From: Cladophialophora immunda
Lineage: Eukaryota > Ascomycota > Eurotiomycetes > Chaetothyriales > Herpotrichiellaceae
Length of the DNA stretch: 64,000 bases
NCBI RefSeq assembly: GCF_000835495.1
Contig: NW_015622542.1
Location: 5,106,485 to 5,170,484, forward strand
Direction of reading: 5' to 3'
The notes below the pieces were generated by a model. The model was given only the letters and a program-made list of their open reading frames with translations, was not told where the DNA came from and ran no database searches. This document shows, in pieces, positions 33,888-46,551 of this stretch. Both the position numbers and the translations under genes were made by a program. How positions within the stretch are numbered: the first letter of the stretch is position 1; each line of letters starts with the position of its first letter.

Positions 33888-36800
33888 TTTGACGACGTGA
33901 GATGATGTTCGTCGCATTAGGAGGTGATGATGGCCTCTCCCAAGGCTTGGGGAGCCGTTCTGGGACAATCAATAGTCTTCAAAAGGGGGGTCACGATTGA
34001 GGATGCTCCCGCTTGTCCTGCACTCGATGCTCTTGCAGGTTCTGGCCGCTGAGGTTCCGTGTTGCTCTGGCGGTGCGGAAGTATCGACTCCTATCTTCCC
34101 TGCCTCACGGTCAGAGGATGTAGCTATCCGGGCACAGGAATCCGTTGTGATGTGACATTCATTCTGGAGATTGGAAGGGTAGGTAGAAGATCTTTTGCAC
34201 GGTTCGTGGAGCTGGTTCCCCGTGACGGGGCTTTCAATAGGGTGTCCCAACCCCAAGGTAGTTGCGCCCAACACGAGAGACATATGCACAGCTGAAGAAA
34301 ATCGAGGTAACGAGTGGTACGGAGAGATGAACGTGCTGTAAGTAGATGCCTTGGTCAGGGGGTTTGCGGTGCAGGACTGAAGTCACGCAGGGAGTGCCCG
34401 CGGGATATCTAGGCAGTGCACTCAGAGCAGGCCGTACTTCAGCGATTACGTGGCGTGGTCGTGAGGACATCAGTTCGTCCCTACCTCTTGGTCGGCCTTC
34501 GCGCCTGGTGTATGCCAGAACTTCGGTGTGCAAACGCAATGCTTGAATCCATTGAAGCTGGAAGTTCTTCCTCGCGGCAGGCTTCACTGCCACCTGCGTA
34601 TTCAGCAGCTCGTCAAGGTTGGCGTCAGGCACGAGGTGCGCTCTGGACCTGGAAATCCATGAGATGGTCTGAAAGGGGGTGCCGCCTACCTTTCCCGTTG
34701 AAGCAGCCGCCAAGGGAAGATCCAAAGTTCACCTGGGGAATTGTACGGAGGGCATTCTCGTGCGACTAAGCTGTTTCGTGCATAGCAGCCAGAGAGCGAT
34801 CCTGCTAGCTGCTCCCCCTTTTGAACGGTTTGCGAGGAGCTGAGATTCTCCATTCCGACTCCCCACAAGATCGCCTGACCGTTCGTCGACCTGGGAGGCT
34901 GGGAGATTAGCACACAGACACAACCCGCTCTGCATACTCGGTAGAGTGTGATGATCGACGTGTCGCGATCATCAGAGATGTGGCCACATGAACCAGGTGC
35001 TTCGAGGCTCCGTCCAGTCTGCTGGTCTGGCACCTCTTGCCCGGATGCTGCGAGCTCACCTCCTAAGATATTCAACTTACAGCACCGGAGTGCTTGCGAC
35101 TTGGTCAAAACTTTTGTAGTCGATATTGGTTGACAACAACCTGGGGATAAGGCTGAGAAGTCGCATCATCCAGTCCAATGCCTCCTGTGCGATGGGGGCT
35201 GTTGTCGCCGATGCTGGGAGCTCACTATTTCGCTTTCGTGCCCCTTTCGCTTGACTTTGAGGCGGGATTGCAGATATCGGCACCATGTCTCAACTGTCAA
35301 GTTAGCATTAAACTCTGAAACAGCACGAGACTTTTTCCAAAGAGTCGGTGAGCGCCCAAATCCGCTACCAGGCCGTTGAGTGAAGGCAGGAGCAGTAGTA
35401 ATTCGTCCCGGATACTGGGGCGAGTTCCACCTGTAGGAGCATTCAACTCTGGTTCATACGAGTACACTTCCTCTAGGAAAGTAGAAGAGGTCGTTTGCCG
35501 GCATTGTACCAACCTGTTCGTCACTGCAGGATGCAGGGTGGAGGGCATCTCTTCCTTTTCCCCAAACGGGCTGCAAAGTTGCAGGTCGTATATTATGGCT
35601 CGCGAAGGCTATACCGAAACAGGGAGTGTACCTCTCAGGACGCATCGAGTCGCACATCTCTGAGAGATGCGGAGCAAGCCGTTTCATTTCCTCATCGGAA
35701 CCCAAAGAGATCGGCAGCCAGGCCACGCCATAAGAGAGTTTGCTCGAGGTGGGTACATGGGTGTCCAATTTCTTGATCAATGGACCTTGGAAATGACCTT
35801 GCTGGAGTTTTCCGGGTGTGGAGGCTTTTTGGTTAAGATGGACCATTTTGAATCGGAGAGCACCCGAGCAAGCGACCCCAAGCTCTGATCGCAGTACTAA
35901 CTAGCCAGATCGCTAAAGGGGAGAGCACTCTACTCGTACTCCGCACCAGTCCACCAAAAACGAAAGAGAATGGCGAATGAATGCCAAGGCAGTTGGTGGG
36001 CATCCCACGAGATCGGCGGTGTATCTTCGTCCCAGGGAGAGAAAGCAGACGGCCTCTCGGGACTTGTGGAACCAGTGCTCCATCAACTCAGCACCTCTGT
36101 CACCTCGAAAAACGTCACGGGCGCCAGGGGAGGCAAGCATTCCGGAAACAGGCGAACGTCTGAGCTGGGGCAAGTCGACACAAAAAGCAAAACCTAGCTA
36201 GGTGTGCTTTGGTTGGCTGACTTTGGCCACGAGGTTTCCGCGCAGGGTGACAGCACATCCATGATGAGGAGGTCGGTGGCGAGGAAGCCAGGCTCTGATT
36301 GTGGTCCCCGAAAGACGGATGGGATGGCCTGGTGGGCCGGGGCATCTCTGACAAAAGTGCCGCAGACCAGCCTCCTGATTAGCCATTGTTCCTTCGTTCC
36401 AAGAGAGCTCAGTCAACCCTGCTTGACGAGATGTCGGTCATGTTGACACAATCAAGGATGTCAGTCTTCTGTGTGACGAAAGACACCGTATCAGGTGGGT
36501 AAACGGGTCTGCATAGGCGTCGAATCACCTGCCAGTAACCCCGAGCTTTAGCTTTTCCTTGCAGCACGGGCCTCCTTCTGCCTCCTTGAATCTTGGTGAT
36601 GGTCTGGGAGGTTCCAGCACCACGGTTCCGGCCTGCCCGACTTCCTCCATCCCTTGCGCTGCTCAACCACAGGCTTTCCCCAAAGCTTAATGAGAGACAA
36701 AACGGCATCGACGACCCGGGGAGTTTGCCTCGTAGTATCGTCTGCTTGGTGTGGCTAGGCTCGCTTCCAATGGGTGAGGGCACTGCCTCGTGGACAGAAA

Positions 36801-39387
36801 AGGCCCGTCCGTGGGAGTAGCCAGCAGCACCAGTTTTGGTTATGCAGGTACGCCAGGACCAGCACAGGGAGACCCCTAACGAAGACACTATCAGAAGTGC
36901 TAGCCGAAAATCGGAGCGGACGGCGGCTCGCCTGGTGGTCAGCTCACCAGCGTGACTTGAGTTTGCCCCTAAGGTGGGAGCTGGGAGTTTGGGAATTTTC
37001 CCACCAAGCACTTCCCCCTAGGTCGAAAGATTGCACCCCACGAGAGTTGGATATCGGTGGCGGATCCAGAAACGGTACGCCAAAGAGCTGCCCGGTCATC
37101 TCCCCCAGAATGGCACCATCTCGTAGTGGGATGGGCTGCTCGTGTGCCAATATAGAAGAGATTTTCAGACGTGGTGCTTGACAACAGCAGAAAAGCCGCT
37201 CGCCAGAAGTCAAAGTCCCAGTGTCGCTAGCATGTACTCCTTGGGCACAGCAAGCCGTGTCCTTCGCTTGTTTTGCCCTGCCCTCTGCATTGTAGTGACC
37301 ATGTTGGCCTCTGGTTCGGGGTGATTGCAGTGATAGCGCCGCAACCTGCATATGCAAGAGGTTGGGGGTCTAGAAGGTCTTGCCCTTTCCGCGAATCACG
37401 GTATATGCGAGCCATCGGAAAACTGGCCATCCGCTCAGGTTGGTGGTGCACTTGACCTTGCAAGGCATTATTGTTGCTCACCTGCATGTACCGAGTACCT
37501 CGTACCCGGTTGGAAGTCATCATTTCTTCACTTGTTGGAGAGCTGTCGGTTGAATAGTTGTAGTCGCCTCGACCTAAGCGGCAAGGTCAGGATTCTTCTC
37601 GAGCGCTTCTAACTGGCCGTTGCCTCCTTGGCACCATCTCTCTCCAATCTAAAGGCGTCTCTTGTTGACGCTACTGAAAGTGTTGAAGGTGGATGTCGTG
37701 AACTCTGAAGATTTTCAGGGGTGGATGCCCGTGCCGCTCGATGTCAACTACGGCGACCACCAGTATACTCGGGAGAGGGGCTTCACGAGGCTCGCCCGGT
37801 GCCATCAACCCCCAAGTTTCGCAACGAAGCTAACTAGTACAATGGAATATAGCCGACAGCATAGGGCAGGAGTCCAGAACGTCCAAGGACCTCCTGCCCC
37901 CTTACCAAGCGTAGATAGTGCAATACACGATCATCAACCCCATCTCAACACTGTATGGTCAAGTTCGAGGTGGTCACCACCTCGCATCCAGAGGAATTCT
38001 GTTCCAAAATGTAAGTAACTTTGGCGACTGATCCGTTTCATCCGGACGAGGATGTCCAGGAGAAAGAACAGCAGAAGGCAAATGACCTGGTGCCCCTCCA
38101 CACAAGGTTCATTCTTGCGTGAGCTGCTGGGGCCGCGACAACATCGAGATCTTCCTTACGGGTCCTTGATGCTGAAATGAACTCGACGAGGATGATGGTT
38201 ACCCAAAGAGCAGTGAATTTGTCATAGTTTTCAAGATTTGCTGGGGACGTATGCCAGTGGACGTCACCTCTATGTTTGTCAGTGATAAAAAGGCAGCCCC
38301 AGACGACGAGATCCACCATGAAGATAGCTGAGCAAAAACTCAAATGACAGCAGAAATGTGGCATCTGAAGCGTGGCGCCATCCAACGTCAACGGGAATCC
38401 TCCACTTACCTCCGGCATGCATTGCAGGGGTTCGAGTCTGCAGACAGCACGGAGTATTCTACCCAAAACATCGGATCCACCGCAGGCACGGGAGCATTGC
38501 GCATGCGGCCTTGAATCATTCCCAGACCGGGCGGTGAAGGGAGTCCTTCCCTGAAATCACCGAGTCATAGGTTATGTTCGGTACCTGGCCAGCTGGGGGT
38601 CCATGTTCTTGCTCGTTGATGGCGGTCGTCAGTGTACAAAATTGGCTGTCCACCAGGGAAGAAGTCAAAGTTCCATCGTCACGCTAAACGGTAGAGAGTA
38701 GCAGGGTCTTCAGGCATGATTGGCGCGAGAATAGAGGCCTCTTAGGCATCCTGGGGAAGTTGAGGCTAGAGAGCCTAGAGAATTCACTCCTCTCAGAAAG
38801 GGCAGGCGCCACAGTTGGACTTGTCTAGCTCCATGGTAGTTAGTCTCTCGACACCGAGATCCAAACCCCCAAGGAATACCGAATTTGCGAATTGCAACCG
38901 TTCGAGAGCAACCTTCGCCTGTCTGTCTGGATGTCCACGGAATCCCAACCAGGCGGCATCGGAGCTTTCTGTTTGCAGTATTGAGGATGCAAGAGTCTGG
39001 ATCACAAGACACGGGTGATGCGAGTCAGTGTCTAGAGTAGTAATCGCTTGCATTTTCTCTTCTGACAAGTTGATCTCGCTCTGTGGTGGTATTTTGGAGA
39101 CGGGGAGGGCGACAGCCTTCTGATCAAGGAATTCTGCATGGAAGGTGGTGTGAAGGCTCATGGCTGCGGCAAGATTAACCTTGCAGGCCCGCCACTTATT
39201 ACGAAGTTGGCACCCTACAGCAAGTCACCAGTGACAATCTTAACTCGGTGCGGTGGAGGAGGAGCAGGATGAAGGAAGGATCATGGACCTGGGGAGGGGG
39301 GCGAACCGGGGCCGGTATTGTCCAATAAACCAGCAAGGCCTGGCGCTGGAGTTGGGGGGGTGGTCGTCTCGGAGGAAGGGTCTCAGC

Positions 39388-39399
39388 GGGGGGGGGGGG
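39388..39399 (+). repeat. Poly-G tract of 12
   Basis: Twelve consecutive G. Comparable runs lie at 20361-20370 (10), 33208-33220 (13) and 40021-40030 (10). C-runs on the same strand lie at 41354-41362 (9) and 41786-41795 (10). Confidence 0.9.
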
Positions 39400-40628
39400 T
39401 GATGATTGGTATGGACCGGCCGCCTTGGGGCAAAAGAAAGAGAAGAGGGAGAGACAACATTCCCAAGAGGTTGAAGAGCAGCGAACAATAATGTGGCACT
39501 TTGGAGAAGCGAGTCTCATTTGCAGTGCAGGCCAGGAATCGAGATAGCCTGGGGAGGGTCATTGATGCCAAGACGGCCCTAGTCTGCAGGAGGCGTAGTG
39601 GCAATGCAACCCGTGCGTTGGTGGCATGGTGTGCTGCCCGCCTTTGGCACTGGTGGCACTCCGCGGATTGTTACTCACACCTCACCCCTTCCAAGTTGGA
39701 GAAATACTCCGGTGACAACAGAACGACCGTGTGAGACATGGGGGAATGGCAAGAGGCTGATTGGAGCAAGAGAAGGAGGCGCGAATTTGGGTGCCGAAAA
39801 GGCGGAAGAAAAGAACCAAGCCCCCGGGTCCCGGACAAGCTGGACAAAGTCCTGCAATGGTTTGGCTGGTGGAAGCCAGAAATACCATGAGCAGCGCCGG
39901 TGCCCGCGACAGCGAGTAATTATAGGCCTTGTTTGGGGGGTGATTTTTAGGTGTCCGGGCGTCAAGTAGGCTTCAGTAGTAGGACTCATAGTGAGTGCTT
40001 AGGTGTCTAGGCCCGACCTTGGGGGGGGGGCGGCCCCCGTGCTCGATTCCTGTGCTCCGCTCCCAAACCGCTGGCTCCTTGGCTCTCCTTCCTTTTCCTC
40101 GTTCCCTTGCCTTGTCCCTCGGTATGCAGTCGGGTTGTCGGCTACTGCTGGAGCTGCTGCAAATCACCGCCGCTCGCACCCTGGCCGCCTTGGGCGAATC
40201 ACGACGCCCACTAATTTGCTCCAACGGGCAGCGCACGAGGCAATCTCGTCAGTCAATTAACCTCTGGAGTTGCTGGGCCGTCACAACCTCATTGCTCTCC
40301 ACCTAACCGCATCATCGACCCCCATCCTTCAACCCTTTCATCCTCGCAGCAGAGCCTATCCTGACCCGTCTTTCTCCGTACTGCCGCTCCACCCAGAAAC
40401 CTTGCGGTGCAGTCAACTGTCTGGCCACCGCAGGAAGCGTCCCCGTCGGCGACCAGCCATCTGCATGCTGCATTTCTGCCCCCTCGCCCACCCCTGTCTG
40501 ATCCAATCACGGGCCCTGCCGCACCTGGCCCGTTCTGCAGCATTATTCACCCATCAGCGTGCAGTGACCACAGCGTGACCGCACTCTCTCTCACTCGCAA
40601 TCTTGGGACCGGCTTGGGAACTCAGATG

Positions 40629-42433
40629 CTTGCCATCAGTGCCCGTCACTGAGCAGGATTCCCACGGTACTCGGTCGCCTCGCTTCCCACGACTTGTTCT
40701 GCCTCTCCCCCCTCTCTGTTCCCACCAATCCAAAGCTTACACTAAAGCCTGCGAGTCCACCCACGCACCGCTCGTTGCCTTTTTCGCTCCAAGCTCGACC
40801 CGAACCCCAGTCCCAAGCGCAACAAGAAGCCACTCAGCAGCCAACCCACCAGACCCCCAACCTTGGGAATCAACCACCGCCATCTGACTTCTCACCTCTC
40901 GTTCACTCCCAGAAGCCACATCACCCCCAGTTCTCGTCCAGCGCTTCTGCTGTTGTCTACCTAGCCACCATCTTCACCTGAACACCGACTGCAGAAGGAA
41001 AAAACCAGGGCAAAAAGAAAAACACACACACACCCACCCACCAGTCATCCCCCGGTGTCCTCACTGAGCCATTGGACGCTTCGAGAGACTTGTGGGCCCG
41101 TCCTCAAAACATCAGGTCAACACTCCACTGTTCCCCTGCTTCAGAGCTAGTTACCGCACCTCGCGCCATCACTACTTGACACTAGTGGACGCTCGAAGCT
41201 TCGCACTATCACCAAAATTTCCCTCTAAACTCCACTCTAAGTCGACCTCCAAAACTTTGTTTCCTTCTCGGCCTCGCTATCTGCCGGTGGGTTCGACCTG
41301 CCACCTGCGCTGGGTGCAGCCTGCTCGCTATCGACCGGGGTCAGCATCACATTCCCCCCCCCTGCGCGACAACGCTCGCAAGCTCGCGAGAAAAGAAGAG
41401 CAGGTCAAGGCACAACCCCCCCGTTCTGCAGACCCCCTCTCGACCATTATCAAACGCACTGCTATTGGCAGAACCTCTAGTGAAAAGCCTGCCACCCTGG
41501 GCCACCTGGTTCCACTCCAGGAAGGCGGTCACCCACCTGCATCTCTGATCATACTCCCTCCACGGACCCAAGCTCCCAGTTGAGACGGTTGTCCGGCGCA
41601 GGTTGTCAAGGAATAAGAAAAGCAAAAAAGAGGGACCCCTACCCTGTCACGTCACCTGGGAAGAATAAACGCTGTGGTTGGAGTGCGAAAGCAGACACAA
41701 CGCTCAAAGGCAAAAAAAAGCCACCCACTCAACTGCTACATAGAACAAGGAGGATCCTGGGGCCAAAGGCAAAACCTATCAGACTCCCCCCCCCCGACTC
41801 TTTTGCAAGACTTTGGCCCGTCTGCTCTTTGAGCGCAATTCTTTATTAGTCCTCGGGGGCCCGCACCATCTCGAGGAAGTAACGGCTACTCTTCATTCAG
41901 TTCAAGCTTGCAACTAGCGCTGTGAAAATCGTGCTAAAAGCCCTCTTTTCCGACCCATCTTCGCCCCCTCGGTTCGAACGATACGGTGCGCTGCCCCTGG
42001 TCAAGATCAACCCCGTCCCTTTTGTTGCTTGAGCGCTGGCAGCAGCACCGATCTGGTGCCCGTCTCTCGTGCAAAAAGGCGCTTGTCGCTCCCGACCCAA
42101 CCCCATCCAAAGCACTTGTTACAACCTGCTCCCCACCTCGGCCTCTTGAGGTTTGGCCGCTTTCTTGGACTCCCTCGTCTAGAAAGCCTTCAAAATAAAG
42201 AATACGCCGGTCTCTGGCCTAAGGATTGCTTCAATCCGTATCGTCGCCTGTCTGTCCAAACGTGTGGACTGGTCCTTTACTTTTGAGGGACCAACTGTCA
42301 TCCACAACCTTTCTCTCGGGTCAGTCACATCATACGCCGGTGACACTCGAGTCTCCTACCACCATATCACTCACTCCCTTGCCTATTAACCGCGTTCCTT
42401 CACGTGGGAGGCAGGTAACGAGAAACACCTTTG
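40629..42433 (+). promoter_or_regulatory. Putative 1.8 kb ATG-free 5' leader of the Con7 gene
   Basis: The + strand has no ATG in 1,805 consecutive bases, while CAT, the minus-strand ATG, occurs about 22 times in the same interval. The stretch is C/T-rich with A-rich patches, and it ends exactly at the ATG (42434) used in the Con7 model. Absence of start codons on one strand only is what selection on a scanned mRNA leader would produce. The two ATGs just upstream head short ORFs (40465: 37 codons; 40626: 8 codons, MLAISARH), so transcription may start near or after them. Transcript ends and any leader introns cannot be seen directly. Confidence 0.6.
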
Positions 42434-43751
42434 ATGGACAGGGGTGGATCAGAATACGCGCAGTCAGGTTAGCAGCAACGAGCCATCATCATCTTTGCCG
42501 CGAGCAAGCTCTGAGAAAAATTTCTTTGTGTCAATAGATCAGTCGTCTGTCGCGACCTACGCCACGCAAGACCCGCGCTCTGCCACTATCTCGAGCAACA
42601 ACACACCGCAGTCGGATTACGGTCTGACTCCGTCGTCGGCGCGTTCGTCGGGTTTCCCTCCAGAGCATCTGCGCTACAGCCAATACCCTCCGGCGCAGCA
42701 CCATCAAGGTGCTGTTGGAACAATGGCACAACCAACAAGTCCGTCAAAGTCCCTGCCAGAAGGAGCACCCAATGGCAATCCAACCGCAAACTCCCACCAT
42801 GTGAGGTCTAACTCGGATGTGCCTATAGATCCCTCGATTTCGCAAGCAAGCCCGACCTATCCTCCCTATTCGCCTTACCCGCAAGGACAGGACATGCAAC
42901 ATGCGTACCAGCCTCAGCACGCGCCATACATGCCGCAGCGACCACCGCATGAGCAATGGGGCGGTTATCCACCACAACATGCGATCCCGGGGCCATACCC
43001 TCATCCTGGACCGGGGGTCCAAGGCCCGCCTCCATCTTCAGGTGCATCGCGCTCTGGTCAGGTACGTTGCGCGTCCTCTTGTGGCTCCTGAATGGGATAG
43101 ATTGGTTTTGACAAATTTTCCGTGCAGGTCTACTCATTCGTCCCTATCCCGGGTGCGCAGCAGCATAAGCGACCGCGCCGTAGGTATGAAGAAATTGAAC
43201 GAATGTACAAGTGCGGCTGGAATGGATGTGAAAAAGCGTATGGAACACTGAATCATCTGAATGCCCACGTCACGATGCAGTCGCATGGAACCAAGAGAAC
43301 TCCAGAAGGTGAGCTACACCCTTGTAGGCCTCAAATCTCTGGACCAGTCTTTTCGGCGAGACCATATGATTTGTTGATGGGGCTCGACTGACCTTTTCGC
43401 GTAGAGTTCAAGGAGATCCGCAAGGAGTGGAAAGCTCGCAAGAAGGAAGAAGAAAACGCGCGCAAGGCGGAAGAAGAGCGCCAGAGAGTTGCAGCGCAAG
43501 CTAATCAGGTGGACGGTCCACCGGGCGATGCGCATCCCGTTCCTGGCCAAGGCTATCAACAGAACGGCACTCGACCATCACTCCCACCCATTGGCTATCA
43601 GTCCGCAGAGGGGCACGCTCAAGGACAATACGGACAGCCGCAAGGTGGTATGGTCTATCCACCAGGCAGCACCCAGATGAACAGCTATCCCAATTATCCG
43701 AATTCGCCTTATGCGCAGCAAGGCCAGGTTTACCAACAACGTCAATATTAG
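42434..43751 (+). CDS. con7: Con7-type C2H2 zinc-finger transcription factor, 361 aa
   Basis: Four exons in my model: 42434-42467, 42538-43061, 43128-43308 and 43405-43751. The single finger is C-x4-C-x12-H-x5-H (CGWNGCEKAYGTLNHLNAH...H), starting at about residue 215. It is preceded by KRPRRRYEEIERMYK and followed by the charged helix EEFKEIRKEWKARKKEEE, a combination typical of Con7 proteins. Both flanks are Pro/Gln/Tyr-rich and disordered. In Magnaporthe, Con7 controls conidiation, appressorium formation and cell-wall genes including chitin synthase CHS7. The first exon is short (MDRGGSEYAQS), with a 70-nt intron (GTTAGC...AATAG); this is the least certain part. If it is wrong, the next in-frame ATG is at 42723 (MAQPTSPS). 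Introns 2 and 3 are secure. Confidence 0.88.
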
Positions 43752-46551
43752 AAACATACCCATGAGCAAGCCGCCAGGCTCCTGGCTTGTGGTGCGTCCT
43801 TGGCTCTCAGCGATCACTCAGCTTTGGATGGTGAGCGGCGCAAGAATGCTTATGTCAAGAGCTGCATGCTTTCATGGAGTGATGCAGCACCTCATTTTTA
43901 CACCAAGATACCCCTAGGTGGGAGTGGAGGAGATAATGGACGAGCAAACGCGGACCAAGTCAAAAGTATCGTGATGAGGAGCATGCTGGGAGGAGTTTGT
44001 CACATTGGCTGGCGGGTTCCGATACTCATGAGTTTCCTTTTCTTTGTTCTCGTTTTCCCCATCTCTTTTTTTTTTGTTTCATTTGACGCGTTTGTCACCA
44101 TTTGCACAGCAAAACGCGTCTCTTTCGAGGGTGATGAACGTTATGACCGATCGGCCGACTGCATGCATTTTTGTTGAAGAGGACCAGTGCATTTTATGAG
44201 AGCAGGGGATTGTTCCTGTCTGCACAGGCCAACCCGAACATCGAAGAGCTTTTGGAAGGGAAAGACGATGGGAATACAGTCAACAGCATGGATTGTCAAT
44301 GCGTGCGTGTCCACCGAAGGGAGAGCAAGGGGAACTGTCAAATTGCTGTTGGGTTGGGAAGTCTGGTCCCACGAGTGCTCGTTATTGTACAGTGGTGGTA
44401 CCCTAGGGTCAGACAGGATATGACTTGCACTCCGGTCAGTCGGTGCTGCGGGCCGGAATTCGTTATTAGAACAAGGAGTTGGTCTTGCTGTTCATGTTCA
44501 GACACAGAAGGCAGACCAGAGATCAATTTGAGCATCAAGTGATTATGGCGAATAAACGGGTATTTCCTTTTTGGCAACACTGCCAGATCCCTGGGCTTGA
44601 TAAATTTCTTCGATGACTGATTCACTAGACATCAGTCGAAGTGTGTCGTGAGAATTAAGTTGGGCCAGGGGATCTCCAGTGGTGTATTTGGCGTGATTTA
44701 GCCTGTCCTACCAACTGGTGGATTTTTCCAAAGCGTGGCAAACAAACACATGGCAAAGTGAAGACCAAAAGCTGGGGAATTCCCTGGCTCGGTTTTTTAG
44801 CATGCAGTCATCAGGTTACACAACGTTGCGGACCAACTACTGTGAGGGAACTAAGATGGCGTCCGAAATGGGCTCGCCGTTGAGGTCTAGACTGAGGCCG
44901 ACAAGATGCACGAAATTCACTGGTGTGAGGGTTGCGCAACCACTGAAGTCTCTGCGCTTTCCAAGCACCGGCGCAACCGCAAACGCCCGCGACGGCGCCT
45001 GGACTAGGGCTTAGAAGCTTCAGAGCTGGAACCCAGGGGGGCCGAGATGGGGGGGTTTGATGGGGATGAGGGGGACCTGCTTTAGGCCCTTAGCAGCCTA
45101 ATGTTGTTAACTGGACGAGCTAGCTGAATGGTGAATAGCGGGCACACTACCGCTTAGTTTCCCGGGCCTCGCCATGTCACAGGCGACCCTGCGTGCCCTG
45201 CGTGCCTGCGTCGTCCTATCCAAGCACAAAACTCACCCCGACACACCATTTTCTACACCCAGATCCCGACATGGTGGTTCAACCACTCCTCCATCGCCCT
45301 TCCATCCTCCGCCTTATTTGACGCTAGGTTTTAGTACCACACGACGAACTCTGATGCCCTTGCTCAGACCAGCCTCAGCCATAACAACGCTCTGGCGCCT
45401 TCGCAATGGACAACTGACTAGCCCACTGGACCCTACGGTCACCTCCACCGAGACTGTTGAAAAGAACATCATCTCTTCCGCATTCTCTTGCCTGGGATTT
45501 GGGCTTGGAATCTTTGAATTCAACGGAACCACTCGGATCCTACTGCCATCCACAAGTGCCTCTCTGCCGGGGTCGCCACCCTGTCGGCGAGCATTCCATC
45601 CCTTTGTTCTCGGAGTACTCGGAATGCGATTCTTGCCCGGAGAAGGAAGAATGTCGTGAGGTGCAAAGGCACAGGAGTAACATAACGCAAATACACGAGT
45701 CAAGAAAGCTGGTCTGAATGGCCGGCCGTGCCCGGAAACCGAATCCGCAGCGTGCATGAACAAAGTTCCCACTGGGAGGTGCCCTCCAAGGTTTAAGTGG
45801 CTTTCCCTGTCAGCCAGAGGAGGAGCTGAGCAAGGCAGGGTACATCGTTCTAGCAAAGTGCTCCATACAGAATCCGGCCATTCCTTCTGCATGGCTCCAG
45901 GTTGGCGCAATGCCACGTTGGCTGACCAAGACCAAACGATGCGATCGCGGCTATACGTGAAACGGTGTGACGCTGACGGGTCTAGAGAGGCATGCGACAG
46001 GTACCTAGTACTGCATAGATGGAGCCTTGAACGTCAGCCCTACCGAGACTCGCAGCTGTGGGAGGCTAGGAGAATACGAGCGCAGGTCGAAGGATGGCGC
46101 CTTATATGGAGACCACGAGCCTTGCTTATTATCTCGTCCTGTCTAGGGTCCTTTGAGTCGGATTTCCACCGAGGGGTTGTTGACGCCCGGATTGCTTCTT
46201 TGGCCTATGTATCACACATCGCAGACCTGACCAACGACAGACGTATCTGAACGATTGTCAGGCCCAGCCCTCAGCGACTCGATGTACCAGGTACCTCGGA
46301 AACGAGACATTACACCACCCTGACAAGAATGCCGCTATTTTGCGGGAGCCCATCCTTGCATGACGTACATGACGGTCATCGGGTAAGTTTCCTGACCGGA
46401 AAATTTTGAAATTCTCCCGACCGGACGGCCGCGAGCCCTATGCGCAGTAGCCATCGCCAAGTCGCCTTGATTGAGGATAGGATTCGCTCTTTTTTCTCCC
46501 TCTCCTTTTCTCGTACTCCTGTTCCATCGCCTTATTTGGCTCTTTCTCCTG
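43752..46551. other. 2.8 kb intergenic region with two doubtful overlapping ORFs
   Basis: A + frame at 45174-45659 (161 aa, MSQATLRALRAC...) and a minus frame at 45314-45916 (200 aa) overlap on opposite strands. Neither shows a recognisable domain, and at most one can be real. The + frame has an Arg/Ala/Thr-rich start that could mimic a mitochondrial presequence, but I rate it unlikely. The first 800 bases after the Con7 stop are probably its 3' UTR. Two ACGCGT hexamers lie at 44086-44091 and 44114-44119, without a clear target. Confidence 0.4.

Larger units (their letters stand above)
32080..40628. other. About 8.5 kb gene-poor region
   Basis: No coding region could be supported. Many open frames of 60 to 200 codons occur on both strands (largest 36409-37011, minus), but all overlap others and have the mixed composition of chance frames, without domains or consistent splice structure. 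No transposon ORF, terminal repeat or tRNA was recognised. It contains simple repeats (33551-33580, 33846-33887) and poly-G runs (33208-33220, 39388-39399, 40021-40030). The right end, from about 40050, becomes strongly pyrimidine-rich and ATG-poor, with only ATGs at 40123, 40465 and 40626. I read the whole as an extended upstream region of the Con7 gene, perhaps with noncoding transcripts. Confidence 0.45.

Noticed and set aside
36409..37011. 200-codon minus-strand ORF in the gene-poor region.
   Set aside because: Composition is mixed, no domain or conserved-looking block appears, and it overlaps several frames on the opposite strand. It is most likely a chance frame.
38371..38445. Possible tRNA because of a B-box-like GGTTCGAGTC near 38423.
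   Set aside because: No A box at the right distance and no acceptor-stem pairing could be found.
44086..44119. Two ACGCGT boxes 22 bp apart downstream of con7.
   Set aside because: No gene starts nearby in a suitable orientation, and the hexamer occurs several times elsewhere in the window by chance.
45174..45916. Two overlapping ORFs on opposite strands (161 and 200 aa).
   Set aside because: Neither has a recognisable domain, and the mutual overlap suggests chance. They are mentioned in the spacer entry only.
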